Source: Sandaracinus amylolyticus (GTDB taxonomy: Bacteria; Myxococcota_A; Polyangia; Polyangiales; Sandaracinaceae). Taken from it: a stretch of DNA of 64,000 bases. The position numbers and the translations under genes were made by a program. The stretch covers positions 10,044,001 through 10,108,000 of the forward strand of contig NZ_CP070225.1 of the NCBI RefSeq assembly GCF_021631985.1. The letters are read 5' to 3'. The notes beneath the pieces were generated by a model. That model was not told the origin of the DNA, ran no database searches, and worked only from the letters and a program-made list of their open reading frames with translations. The stretch's first letter is position 1. Each line of letters starts with the position of its first letter. Of the stretch, positions 1-8,984 are shown one piece after another.

Positions 1-1401
1 ACGACCGACGGTCTCGACCTTCTGCGCGCGCACGAGCTGCTCGGTGAGGCGCACGCGCTCGGTCACGTCGACGTTCACGCCGAGGACCCCGACGACGCGA
101 TCTCCCACTCGGATCGGCGCGGCGATGCCCTCGTAGCGCCGCGCGACGCCGACGTGCACGTACTCGGTCGGGCGCACCACGACCTCGCCCGCGAACGCGC
201 GCGCGTTGTTCTCGCGCCAGTGCGCGAGCACGCTCGGGCTCACGTCGAGATCGACGATGCGCTTGCCCGTCGCGTCGCCCCAGTGCTCCTTCGCGGTCGA
301 GTTGATCAGCACGTAGCGCTCGTCGCGATCGAGGATCCAGAAGTCGAAGGGCAGGCTCTCGATCGCGGTCTCGAGGCGCGCCTCGGACTCGACGAGGCGC
401 GCCTCGGTGCGGCGTCGCTCCGCGATCTCGGCGCCCAGCTCGGCGTTGGCGCGCTCGAGCTCCTCGGTGCGCGCGGCGACCCGCGCCTCGAGCTCGTCGC
501 GCATCCCCGCGAGCTCGCGCTCGCTCTGACGTCGTGCCCACTCCGCGCTCGCCAGCACGAGCGTCGGCATCGCGAGCGCGAAGACCAGCGCGTCGACCTC
601 GAGCAGCGCGAGATCGAGCGGCACCTCACCGAGCGGCTGCCGCCCACGCGCGAGCGCGACCACCACGCCGAGCCACGCCAACATCGCGGCGATGCCCGCG
701 TCGCGCGGCCCGAGGCGATATGCGATCGCGACGAAGATCGGCAGGAGCACGTAGGGCGCGCGCACGCCCGGGCCGATCCCGAGCGGCGCGAAGAGCACCT
801 CGATCGCGATCAGCAGCACGAGCACGTACGCGGCACGCTCGAGGCGCGGCACGTCGAACGCGAGCCGCGCGCGGAACGCGAGCACGATCGGCACGACCAG
901 CGTCACGCCCATGAAGTCGCCGAGCCACCACGTGAGCCACGTGCGCGCGATCCCGCCCCCGGCGCCGAGCGCGTGCACCGTGATCGTCCCGACCGTCGCC
1001 GCGACGACGCACGCGTGCCCCGCGCACGCGACGAGCAGCCCGACGCTGCGCGGCGTGCGCAGCGCATCGAGCCCGCGCGCGAAGCGGAGCACGAGCACGC
1101 GTCCGACCAGCGCCTGCACCGTCGAGCCCGCGCCGATCGCGGTGCTCGCGAGGATCAGTCCGGTGCTCGACACGCCCTCGCGCGCGTAGAAGCACGCGTT
1201 GAGCAGCGCAGCGCCGGCGAAGATCCCCGGCCACGCGCGCGCTCCGAGCACGAGCATCGCGGCGAGCGCGATCCCCGAGGGCAGCCACACCGGAGAGACG
1301 TTGCGCGGCGTGCTCGCGAGCGCGATCCCGAGCCACCCCGTCGCGACGTAGATCGCCGCGAGACCGGAGAGCGTGAGCAGGCTCCGCCCGTGAGCTCGCA
1401 T
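1..1401 (-). CDS. MASE1-PAS sensor histidine kinase, C-terminus outside the window
   Basis: The gene reads leftwards and runs off the window edge after 467 codons. Residues 1-285 form a multi-pass hydrophobic region of MASE1 type (early motif NVSPVWLPSGIALA). Residues 286-345 are a charged coiled coil, and 345-447 a PAS domain containing WILDRDERYVLINSTAKEHW. The last residues, RAQKVETVGR, are the usual entry to a HisKA dimerisation helix, so the catalytic domains lie upstream of base 1. The ATG at 1401 is chosen because it opens directly into the first membrane helix. Family knowledge: MASE1 kinases sense membrane or small-molecule signals and phosphorylate a response regulator. No regulator is visible here. 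Confidence 0.85.
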   Translation of the reverse strand, partial: MRAHGRSLLTLSGLAAIYVATGWLGIALASTPRNVSPVWLPSGIALAAMLVLGARAWPGIFAGAALLNACFYAREGVSSTGLILASTAIGAGSTVQALVGRVLVLRFARGLDALRTPRSVGLLVACAGHACVVAATVGTITVHALGAGGGIARTWLTWWLGDFMGVTLVVPIVLAFRARLAFDVPRLERAAYVLVLLIAIEVLFAPLGIGPGVRAPYVLLPIFVAIAYRLGPRDAGIAAMLAWLGVVVALARGRQPLGEVPLDLALLEVDALVFALAMPTLVLASAEWARRQSERELAGMRDELEARVAARTEELERANAELGAEIAERRRTEARLVESEARLETAIESLPFDFWILDRDERYVLINSTAKEHWGDATGKRIVDLDVSPSVLAHWRENNARAFAGEVVVRPTEYVHVGVARRYEGIAAPIRVGDRVVGVLGVNVDVTERVRLTEQLVRAQKVETVGR

Positions 1402-1492
1402 CGCCCTGGAGGATGTACCCACACGGAGGCGCTTGTCGCGTTCCTCTTTCGTGTAGGGCGGTGTGCTTACGACCGTGGCGAAACGCCGCGAT

Positions 1493-2716
1493 CTAGCCGG
1501 TCACCAGCATCCAGACGAACGCGCTCGCGGCAGCGAGCTGCATCGCCTGGAACCGCACCTCGCGCTTCTTCAGCTCGTGCCACACCCGCGCGAGCACCAG
1601 CATCGCGACGAAGAGCGCGAGCGCGACGAACGTCGCCTCGCCGAGCGAGAGCGTCTCCCCGGTGTACGCGCGGATCCCGCGGTTGAGCACCGACCCGTGC
1701 AGCACGAGCAGGTGGCCCACGTAGACGATCAGCGACTCCTGCCCGACCACGCGCACCATCGTCAGCGCACGCCCGCTGAGCGCGACTGGATCACGCGCGA
1801 CCTTCGCGCGCTCCATCCATCGCTCCGCGAAGCAGAGCAGCGTGAGCACCGCGAGCACGTTGCCGAGCCGCCAGAAGAAGAAGTACGGGCTCGTCTTCCA
1901 GAAGTCGTGCACGCCGTAGGGGTTCCACAGCGTGTGGTTGATCGCGATCGGCACGAGCAGCACGAGCGCGGTGACGATCGCGAAGGGCCACGCGAGCGTG
2001 CGCGCCGGCTGCGCGACGTCGCGCGCGAAGTACGCGCAGAGGATCCCCGCGTACGTGAAGCCCGCCCACGGCACGAGTGGGAAGAGCGATCCCGACGAGC
2101 TGTTCACGAAGCCCGAGATCGCCGGGTGCAGCACCTCGTGCGCCTGCCATCGCCACACGATCGGCGCGGCGAGCACGACGAACGTGAACATCGTCCCGAC
2201 GGCGATCGCGAAGCGACGCGGCGTGCGCAGCACGACCACGAGCAGCTGACAGATCGCGAGGCTGATCGCGATGTGCTGCAGCACGTCGACCTGCAGCCAT
2301 CGGTTCAGCCGCTCGGGGCTCAGATTCATGAGCGCCTGGAGCGACGTCGACGGCAGGTGCAGCGCGTAGCCGATGATCAGCAGCCAGCCGTAGCGGCGGA
2401 AGCGCTTCCACAGCGCGGGCCCGGGGCGCAGGTTCGCGTCCCACGTGCGGAACGTCGTGTAGCCGAAGGCCAGGCCCGACGCGAAGAGGAACATCGGCGC
2501 CGTGTAGCCGTGCACGAACATGTGGTGCCGGTACCAGCGCTCGGCGCGCACCGCGGGGTCGAGCAGCTCGGTGAAGGTGTGGCCCTGCACCATCAGGAAG
2601 ACGGCGCAGAAGCGCAGCAGATCGAGGGCGAGCCAGCGCCCGCCCTTCTTCGTCTCCTTCGACGTCTCGACGCTCGCCGCCATCGAAAACCGCGCGCGAT
2701 GTTCCACGTCCGTCAC
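1493..2716 (-). CDS. Multi-pass membrane acyltransferase (HGSNAT/acyltransferase-3-like)
   Basis: This 407-residue protein has about ten hydrophobic segments. Its opening, RWLALDLLRFCAVFLMVQGH, is the arginine / LDLLR / histidine signature of membrane acetyltransferases of the HGSNAT (DUF1624), YeiB and acyltransferase-3 type. These move acyl groups onto sugars or envelope polymers across the membrane; the substrate here is unknown. The longest frame starts at GTG 2716, but the ATG at 2683 (MAASVETSK) is an equally likely start. It is followed by the sensor kinase on the same strand after a gap of about 90 bases. The exact subfamily is uncertain. Confidence 0.7.
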   Translation of the reverse strand: MTDVEHRARFSMAASVETSKETKKGGRWLALDLLRFCAVFLMVQGHTFTELLDPAVRAERWYRHHMFVHGYTAPMFLFASGLAFGYTTFRTWDANLRPGPALWKRFRRYGWLLIIGYALHLPSTSLQALMNLSPERLNRWLQVDVLQHIAISLAICQLLVVVLRTPRRFAIAVGTMFTFVVLAAPIVWRWQAHEVLHPAISGFVNSSSGSLFPLVPWAGFTYAGILCAYFARDVAQPARTLAWPFAIVTALVLLVPIAINHTLWNPYGVHDFWKTSPYFFFWRLGNVLAVLTLLCFAERWMERAKVARDPVALSGRALTMVRVVGQESLIVYVGHLLVLHGSVLNRGIRAYTGETLSLGEATFVALALFVAMLVLARVWHELKKREVRFQAMQLAAASAFVWMLVTG

Positions 2717-2765
2717 GGACGCGCAAACCCGGAAGGCAAAGACGAAGCGCGCTCATCCTCGCACG

Positions 2766-3785
2766 TCAGGAGACGGCGAGACAGACCTTCCCGAAGTGCG
2801 CACCCGAGGCGAGATGCGCCAGCGCCGCGGGCGCGTCGTGGAAGTCGAAGGTGCGATCGATCACCGGGCGCACCTCGGGGTGCGTCGTCAGCGCGCGGCA
2901 CAGTGCTTCGAGGCTCTCGCGCGGCCCGACCATCACGCCCTGCAGGCGCACTTCGTTCATCAGCACCGGCAGCACGCTCAGCGTCTCGGCACCCCCCGCG
3001 AGCACGCCGATGACGTACACGCTGCCACCGCTCGTCACCGCGCGCAGCGACTGCGCCATGGTGCCCGCGCCGCCCACTTCGACGACGTGATCGACGCCGA
3101 TGCCGCCGGTGCGCTGGCGCACCGTCTTGCCCCACTCGCGATCGCTCGCGTAGTCGATCGCGTCCGACGCGCCGATCGCGAGCACGCGCTCGCGCTTGTG
3201 AGGCTGGCTCGACGTCGCGATCACGCGCGCGCCGAACAGCTTCGCGATCTGCAGCGCGGCGATCGACACGCCGCCGGTGCCCTGCACGAGCACCGTCTCG
3301 CCCGCGGCGATGCGCCCGTGATCGACCAGCGCGTGCCACGCGGTGACGTACGCGCAGGGCAGCGCCGCGGCCTCGACGTCGCTGAGGTGCGCGGGCGCGA
3401 TCACGACGCCCTCGTCGCGCAATCGCACCTCGGTGGAGAGCACGCCGCGCACCGCACCGCCGAGCGCCGAGCGCAGTCGCGCGTGGGTCGGCTTCCCCGC
3501 GACCCACGTCTGCGCGAACGCGCCGATCACCCGATCGCCGACCTTCACCCGCGTTGCGCCGGGCCCGACTGCGATCACCTCGCCGCACACGTCCGAGCAC
3601 GGCACGTGCGGCAGCGCGAGCCGGGGGTCGTACGATCCTTTGAGCACCAACAAATCGCGATAGTTCAGCGAGACCGCGCGCGTACGGACGATGACCTCGC
3701 CGGGCCCCGGCGTCGGATCGTCCTCCGTCGCGAGCACGAGCCGCTCGAGCCCGAACCCACCCTCGATGCGCCAGGCCTTCGTCAT
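2766..3785 (-). CDS. Zinc-independent medium-chain NAD(P)-dependent oxidoreductase
   Basis: 339 residues, the normal length for the quinone-oxidoreductase/MDR family. The N-terminal GroES-like fold carries SLNYRDLLVLKGSYDP and VGDRVIGAF. The Rossmann half has the nucleotide-binding stretch VLVQGTGGVSIAALQIAK at about residues 165-182. The structural-zinc cysteine cluster of classical alcohol dehydrogenases is absent, which fits the zinc-independent NADPH:quinone reductase-like branch. The start lies 4 bases after the stop of the PAP2-like gene, so the two are probably co-transcribed. The substrate cannot be deduced. Confidence 0.85.
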   Translation of the reverse strand: MTKAWRIEGGFGLERLVLATEDDPTPGPGEVIVRTRAVSLNYRDLLVLKGSYDPRLALPHVPCSDVCGEVIAVGPGATRVKVGDRVIGAFAQTWVAGKPTHARLRSALGGAVRGVLSTEVRLRDEGVVIAPAHLSDVEAAALPCAYVTAWHALVDHGRIAAGETVLVQGTGGVSIAALQIAKLFGARVIATSSQPHKRERVLAIGASDAIDYASDREWGKTVRQRTGGIGVDHVVEVGGAGTMAQSLRAVTSGGSVYVIGVLAGGAETLSVLPVLMNEVRLQGVMVGPRESLEALCRALTTHPEVRPVIDRTFDFHDAPAALAHLASGAHFGKVCLAVS

Positions 3786-3789
3786 CGCG

Positions 3790-4980
3790 TCAGAACCAGC
3801 CGGCGACCATCGCGCCGTAGGTATCGCCGGGGCCCACCATCGGTGCCGGGATCAGCGCGACCGGCGGGCGCAGCTCGGGGCGCGCGCCGCCTTGGTAGTG
3901 CACGAGCCACGGCACGATGTAGCCCGCGACGAAACCGACCGCCGCGCCCATCAGCACGTCGGTCAGGTACTCCTGGTTGCTCATCACGCGCAGCAGCCCG
4001 ACCGCGCTCGCGACCGTCATGCCCACGACGCACGCCGACGCGTCCGCCGCTTCGTCGTCGAAGAGCGGCATGTGCGTGTGGTGCAGGCACATCAGCGACG
4101 CGCCGGTGAAGGCGTTCATCGTCTGGTTCGAGAAGAAGCTCGTCGTCTCGAAGTCGCCGTCCTCGCAGCTCGGATCGGGCGGCGACGCGGACTCGCGGCA
4201 GCGCGTCGCGACCGGGCGCTCGCGGCGCGCGAGCAGCACCGTGACCTTCCAGACCACGAGCGAGATCACGTACGACTCGAGCGCGATCAGGCCCATCTGG
4301 AACGCCGCGTCCCAGTTGCCGTCGACGATGCCGACCGCGCCCAGCGCGTCGATCACGAAGGGCGACGCGATCATCACCCACTGCAGCACCTCGGACGCGA
4401 CGCGCGCGGTCTCGCGCGCCTCCGCGGACTGCAGGCGCAGGTTCTGCTCGACGGGATCGTCGAAGAGGATCCCGCCCGTCCAATTCGCGCTCGCGGTCGC
4501 GGTGGGGAGGAGCTCCGCCGCGACCAGCAGCGCGCCGAGCCCGAGCGAGAGCACCGCCTCGTCGAACGAATAACGCGGCCAGTCCTCGCGCCACACGATG
4601 CGATGGCGCGGCTCGAGATCGATCTGCGCGGCCGCGGGCGCGGTGCCGACGACGGTGCCGAGCGTCGCGACGACGTCCTCGCCGCGCTCGTCGGGCGCTT
4701 CTTCTTCTTCTTCTTCTTCGTCGTCCTCGACAGCGCCGGGATCGAGGCCCGCGCCTGCGCTCCCGTGGGGCGATGTCGACTGATCGACCGCGCCCTCGAC
4801 GATCCCCGAGGCGTCGACGTCGGGCGGAGGCGGGGGCGTCGGTGGCGTCACCGGTGGAACCGGTGTGCTCGACGAGCCGACGTCGCCCGGCACGACCGCG
4901 CCACCTTGGGCGCTCGCGACGGATGCGCCCGCGAGGAGCGCGCAGGCAGTCGCGAGCGCGAGCAGACCGCGGACGATCAC
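3790..4980 (-). CDS. Secreted or membrane PAP2-fold protein with degenerate active site
   Basis: 396 residues with an N-terminal signal peptide (ending ASVASAQ) and a low-complexity acidic run of Glu at about residues 82-98. A PAP2 (lipid phosphatase) membrane fold follows. The three PAP2 motifs can be placed but are altered: motif 1 ends RRERP without the usual upstream lysine; motif 2, normally PSGHT, reads FSNQT; motif 3, normally R-x5-H-x3-D, reads RVMSNQEYLTD with Glu for His. Both catalytic histidines are therefore missing. Inference: an inactive, structural or lipid-binding member. It overlaps no neighbour and is probably co-transcribed with the oxidoreductase 4 bases downstream. Confidence 0.7.
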   Translation of the reverse strand: MIVRGLLALATACALLAGASVASAQGGAVVPGDVGSSSTPVPPVTPPTPPPPPDVDASGIVEGAVDQSTSPHGSAGAGLDPGAVEDDEEEEEEEAPDERGEDVVATLGTVVGTAPAAAQIDLEPRHRIVWREDWPRYSFDEAVLSLGLGALLVAAELLPTATASANWTGGILFDDPVEQNLRLQSAEARETARVASEVLQWVMIASPFVIDALGAVGIVDGNWDAAFQMGLIALESYVISLVVWKVTVLLARRERPVATRCRESASPPDPSCEDGDFETTSFFSNQTMNAFTGASLMCLHHTHMPLFDDEAADASACVVGMTVASAVGLLRVMSNQEYLTDVLMGAAVGFVAGYIVPWLVHYQGGARPELRPPVALIPAPMVGPGDTYGAMVAGWF

Positions 4981-5082
4981 GGCCGAGATGTACGGCGGTC
5001 ACTCGATCTGCACAAGACCGACCCGTCCCAGCTCACGCGCCGATCTTGCTCCTGCCCTCGCGCTCGGACAACGTCGCGGGCC

Positions 5083-5421
5083 ATGAAGCGGCTCCAGCCA
5101 TTCGCCCCGTTCCTCTTGTTCGCCGCGTGCGCGCTGTCGCAAGCGGGCTGCGTGCGCACGCCGCAGTCGATCTGTCAGGAGTACGTGGACGCGATCAACG
5201 CCATGTTCGAGCGCTGCAACGTCCCCTTCGAGTTCTTCGTCGCGCGCCCCGACGGCACGCGCGGCTGCGGCGCCGTGCAGCGCGTGACCGACGCACATCC
5301 GATCCTCGACGAGTGCATCCCGTGGGCGGACACCGTGGAATGTTCCGAGGTCGATCCCGCCGCCCCGGCGAGCTCGTTCCCGGCCTCCTGCAGCGCGCGC
5401 GTCTTCCAGTTCGTCGAGTGA
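5083..5421 (+). CDS. Small cysteine-rich lipoprotein of unknown function
   Basis: 112 residues. The start MKRLQPFAPFLLFAACALSQ leads to a Cys (residue 22) after SQAG, a plausible lipobox; an alternative is the AAC at residue 16. The mature part has several cysteines (SICQEYVDAINAMFERCNVP, RGCGAVQ, DECIPW, VECSE, SCSAR) suggesting a disulphide-bonded helical domain. It is transcribed divergently from the PAP2-like gene 100 bases away. I do not recognise a family; such short Cys-rich lipoproteins are common in Myxococcota. Confidence 0.7.
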   Translation: MKRLQPFAPFLLFAACALSQAGCVRTPQSICQEYVDAINAMFERCNVPFEFFVARPDGTRGCGAVQRVTDAHPILDECIPWADTVECSEVDPAAPASSFPASCSARVFQFVE

Positions 5422-5447
5422 CGCGCGGGAGCTAAGATCGGAGGAGC

Positions 5448-6446
5448 GTGACGCGATACGAGCGACAGTTTCGATCCGTCGCGCGCTCGCTGGGCCACGT
5501 GGAGCTCATGCGATCGTCGCTCGACGACGCGCTCGGGCTCGATCACCGCGATCTCCTCGACAAGGACGCGGGGCGTCGCTTCCTCGACTTCTACGGCGAC
5601 GAGGGCATCCGCCTCGCGATCTCGCGCTACGGGCTCGAGGGCGCGATGCGCCGTCGCGGCTACGATCACTTCGAGCTCGAGACGCGCGCCGCGGACGATC
5701 GACACACCCTGCTGGTGTTCGGCCGACCGGCGCACGAGCCGGCCAGCGAGGGCGAGACGGGCGCCGATCCCGCGCTGGGCCACTCGGGCTGCAGTGAGCG
5801 CCATCGCCTGATCGAGCTCGTGGTGCGTCGCGATCGCCTCGTGGTGCACGAGGTGCCCGGGCTGCCGAAGCTCGAGGCCGCGTACGACGTGCTCACCGTC
5901 GACTGGCTGCTGCTGCAAGATCCGCTCGCGCGCTTCACCGAGGAGCGGCCGCGCCTGCCGGGGCAGGACGCGCCGGGGCTCGGCATCGGCGAGCGCGTGC
6001 TCGAGCTGCTCTATCGCATGGTCGAGCGCCTGAACCTGCACGCGATGGTCACGGTCGCGGAGTACTTCCACAACGCGGTGCTCTACGCGCGCGAGCTGCC
6101 CTTCTTCGATCCGTCGAACGGCGGTCGGCTGCGCGCGCTCGAGGCGACGCTGATGGGCACCGAGAAGCTCTCGCTCGCGCAGGCGAGCTGGGCGATCGAG
6201 TGGGGCTGCGTGCGCGGCGCGGACGACGCGGTGATGCGCTGGAAGGGCGAGGCGCAGGTGCGCCCGTTCGCGCCCGAGCTCACCGAGTGGATGTCGAGCG
6301 AGGCGCACGTCGAGGCCGAGGCGCGCGCTGCAGCGGCGGCCCGCTTCGTCCTCGATCGTGCGTTCTTCGAGGAGCGGTGGCGCGCGGAGAAGGACGCGCT
6401 CGAAGGGCGCGTGCCCGCGCCGCCGACCGTCGCCGGCGTCGAGTGA
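5448..6446 (+). CDS. Conserved-looking soluble protein of unknown function
   Basis: 332 residues, no signal peptide or membrane helix. The GTG start is supported by a purine-rich GGAGG at 5440-5444, four bases upstream. The sequence is charged and mostly helical: an N-terminal segment SVARSLGHVELMRSSLDDAL, a middle mixed alpha/beta part, and an alanine/arginine-rich C-terminus. I recognise no motif. Its TGA (6444-6446) abuts the stop of the converging pectin-acetylesterase-like gene, so the two genes meet tail to tail with no spacer. Confidence 0.65.
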   Translation: MTRYERQFRSVARSLGHVELMRSSLDDALGLDHRDLLDKDAGRRFLDFYGDEGIRLAISRYGLEGAMRRRGYDHFELETRAADDRHTLLVFGRPAHEPASEGETGADPALGHSGCSERHRLIELVVRRDRLVVHEVPGLPKLEAAYDVLTVDWLLLQDPLARFTEERPRLPGQDAPGLGIGERVLELLYRMVERLNLHAMVTVAEYFHNAVLYARELPFFDPSNGGRLRALEATLMGTEKLSLAQASWAIEWGCVRGADDAVMRWKGEAQVRPFAPELTEWMSSEAHVEAEARAAAAARFVLDRAFFEERWRAEKDALEGRVPAPPTVAGVE

Positions 6447-7658
6447 TCACGGGCCGACGTCGGTCCACGCCGGATCGTCGTCGATCATCCGGCGGACCCA
6501 CTCGGCGAGCGTGATGCCGCCCGCCATCGGTCGTCCGAGATCGCTGATCAAGAACGTGTGCGCGCCGCCCTCGACGTAGAACGTCGCGTGCTGATCGTGC
6601 GGCGCGAGCACGTTGTCGCGCAGATCGATCAGGCCCGCCGAGAAATGAGTCGCGCTCATCTGTGCGTTCGTCGCGCAGCCCTCGCTGAAGCCGTAGCCGT
6701 AGAAGCTGCGGATCACTCCGTCGCGCGTGTTCGAGAGCAGACCGATGCGGCGACCCGGATACTTGATCGCGAGGTACGGCCACAACGCGACGAGGCCGCC
6801 GCCGTCCTCCAATGCGCACTGCGGGCAGTCCTCGGGCACCGCGATGTGCCAGAGATCGCGCGCCTTCTGCTGCAGGCAGGGGCGCATGTAGTCGTCGCCG
6901 AGGACGGGCCCCGAGTCGTCGAGCCCGTAGACCGGCGTGCACCCGAACGCCTGCTGCACCTGATCGAAGTTCGCGAACGCGCCGAGGCCACCCGCGCTCG
7001 CGCCGGTGAGCAGCACCTTCTCGAGCTCGGGGAACGTCGGCACGAGCCGCCGCAGGTACGCCGCGACGTTCGAGTGACCGACCTGATCGCGCCCCTCGTA
7101 GCCGTCGGGGTTCGTGCCCGCGTGCGCGTCGCCGGTGCAGTAGGGCACATAGACGAACGACCAGTCGCGCGTCGGATTGTCCTCGTCGTCGCGTCGGAAG
7201 AGCCCGTATCCGTTCAGCACGAGCGAGAGGCTCTCGAGGCGCTCCGCGTCGAAGCCCGCACGCCCCCCGACGCTGTTGCAGGTGACGGAGTCGAAGCAGA
7301 CGCCGCCGCCCTCGAGGTAGATCACGAGACGCTGCGTGCCGCTCGGCGAGAGGTTCACGCCGATGCCGGTCTCGCTGCCGTCCATGCAGTGCGCGTCGGG
7401 GAACGGCACGAAGGTCCACGCGCCCGCGACGAGGTCGGAGATCGGCGCGCCGGGATCGTCGACGCCCCAGGTGTCGCAGGTGCCGGGGTCGATCTCGAAC
7501 GGCCCTCCGTCGCGCGGCGGGATCGTGCCGGCGTCGATCGGTGGGCCCGCGTCGCGACCCTGTCGCGCGGCGTCGGTGCCCGCATCGAGCGGCGTGCCGT
7601 CGTCGTCGCCGCACGCGGCGAGGGAGAGCGCGAGCGAGAGCACGAGGAGCCTGCGCAT
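6447..7658 (-). CDS. Pectin acetylesterase (CE13/Notum-like) lipoprotein, copy 1
   Basis: 403 residues. Lipobox SLAAC with Cys16, then an Asp/Gly/Pro-rich linker to about residue 60. The catalytic fold shows the oxyanion-hole glycines of LVIYLEGGGVCF (Gly117-119), the nucleophile elbow GASAGG (Ser221), an acid in LDDSGP (Asp247/248) and a late GGAHTF histidine (His367), the Ser-Asp-His layout of pectin acetylesterase/Notum carboxylesterases. Family role: removing acetyl or acyl groups from polysaccharides or lipid-modified proteins, here at the cell surface. A close paralogue is divergently transcribed 102 bases away. Confidence 0.85.
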   Translation of the reverse strand: MRRLLVLSLALSLAACGDDDGTPLDAGTDAARQGRDAGPPIDAGTIPPRDGGPFEIDPGTCDTWGVDDPGAPISDLVAGAWTFVPFPDAHCMDGSETGIGVNLSPSGTQRLVIYLEGGGVCFDSVTCNSVGGRAGFDAERLESLSLVLNGYGLFRRDDEDNPTRDWSFVYVPYCTGDAHAGTNPDGYEGRDQVGHSNVAAYLRRLVPTFPELEKVLLTGASAGGLGAFANFDQVQQAFGCTPVYGLDDSGPVLGDDYMRPCLQQKARDLWHIAVPEDCPQCALEDGGGLVALWPYLAIKYPGRRIGLLSNTRDGVIRSFYGYGFSEGCATNAQMSATHFSAGLIDLRDNVLAPHDQHATFYVEGGAHTFLISDLGRPMAGGITLAEWVRRMIDDDPAWTDVGP

Positions 7659-7760
7659 GGGAGCGCCTCCGTTTCCGAGTGAAGCGCGGGCGAGCGTACA
7701 CCGAGCACCGCTTGATCGCGCTGATACGATCGCCCGGCCCAGCGCCGCGGAGGTGGACCG

Positions 7761-8984
7761 ATGACGCGCCGGATCGCTTCGCTCGTTCTCAGCTCGCTCT
7801 CACTCTCTCTGATCGCATGCGGAGGCGACGACGCTCCGCTCGACGACATCGATGCCGCGACCCAGGACGTCGACGCGGGCACGAGCCCAGGCGACGACGG
7901 AGGCCGCTCCTACCGCGATGCAGGCCCGATCGTCGTGCCCGATCCCGGCGCGTGCGAGACCTGGGGCCTCGACGACGAGGGCGACGCGATCACCGGTCTC
8001 GAAGAAGGCGCGTGGACCTTCGTGCCGTTCCCCGACGCGCACTGCATGAACGGCAGCTCGACCGGCATCGGCGTGAACCTCGCGCCGGGCGGCAGCAATC
8101 GCCTGGTGATCTATCTCGAGGGCGGCGGCGCGTGCTTCGACGCGATCACGTGCTCGGGCGTCGCGGGCATCAACGGCTTCGACGGCGACGATCTCGCGGG
8201 CTCGTCGGGACAGATCTCGACCTACGGCATCTTCCGCCGCGGCGACGAGACGAACCCGCTGCGCGGATGGAACTACGTCTACGTTCCCTACTGCACCGGT
8301 GACGCGCACGCGGGGACGCACCCCGAGGGCTTCGAGGGCCGCGAGCAGGTCGGGTTCCACAACGTGCACGAGTACCTGCGTCGTCTGGTGCCGACGTTCC
8401 GCGAGAGCGAGCTCGTATTGCTCACCGGCGCGAGCGCGGGTGGCCTCGGCGCGTTCGCGAACTTCGATCAGGTGCAGCAGGCGTTCGGGTGCACCCCGGT
8501 GCACATGCTCGACGACTCGGGCCCGGTGCTCGACGACGAGTACCTGCGGCCGTGCCTGCAGTCGATGGCGCGCGAGTACTGGGGTCTCGCGGTGCCCGAG
8601 GACTGCACCGCGTGCAGCGCCGAGGACGGCGGCGGGCTCTCGAGCGTGTGGACGTACCTCGCGCTCAAGTATCCCGATCGCCGCTTCGGGTTCCTCTCGA
8701 GCACCGCGGATCGCACGTTCCGCACGTTCTTCGGGTACGGCCTGAGCCCGCGCTGCAACTTCCCGCAGTCGATGTCGGCGGCGATGTTCGAGGAGGGCGT
8801 GATCGATCTGCGCGATCGCATCCTCGCGCCGCACGACAACTTCCACACGTTCTACCAGGAGGGCGACTTCCACACGTTCGTGGGGCGCAGCCTCGGCAGC
8901 GTGTCGCAGGACGGAACGACCCTCGGCGCGTGGATCGAGCAGCTGATCGCAGGCGACGAGGCCTGGTCGAACGTCGGGCCCTAA
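7761..8984 (+). CDS. Pectin acetylesterase (CE13/Notum-like) lipoprotein, copy 2
   Basis: 407 residues. Lipobox SLIAC with Cys20, an Asp-rich linker, then the same fold as copy 1: LVIYLEGGGACF (Gly121-123), GASAGG (Ser225), LDDSGPVL, and a late histidine in DFHTF (His371). The block LLTGASAGGLGAFANFDQ is identical in both copies, so they are paralogues from an inverted duplication. The leader and linker have diverged more than the catalytic core. The TAA overlaps by 4 bases the TAG of the converging outer-membrane-type gene. Substrate is not predictable. Confidence 0.85.
   Translation: MTRRIASLVLSSLSLSLIACGGDDAPLDDIDAATQDVDAGTSPGDDGGRSYRDAGPIVVPDPGACETWGLDDEGDAITGLEEGAWTFVPFPDAHCMNGSSTGIGVNLAPGGSNRLVIYLEGGGACFDAITCSGVAGINGFDGDDLAGSSGQISTYGIFRRGDETNPLRGWNYVYVPYCTGDAHAGTHPEGFEGREQVGFHNVHEYLRRLVPTFRESELVLLTGASAGGLGAFANFDQVQQAFGCTPVHMLDDSGPVLDDEYLRPCLQSMAREYWGLAVPEDCTACSAEDGGGLSSVWTYLALKYPDRRFGFLSSTADRTFRTFFGYGLSPRCNFPQSMSAAMFEEGVIDLRDRILAPHDNFHTFYQEGDFHTFVGRSLGSVSQDGTTLGAWIEQLIAGDEAWSNVGP

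Noticed and set aside
154-1686. Long open frame opposite the sensor kinase
   Set aside because: Arg/His/Ala-rich composition is the usual antisense shadow in very GC-rich DNA; the minus strand encodes MASE1 and PAS domains.
4695-4730. Trinucleotide GAA/TTC run
   Set aside because: It simply encodes the poly-Glu run of the PAP2-like protein.
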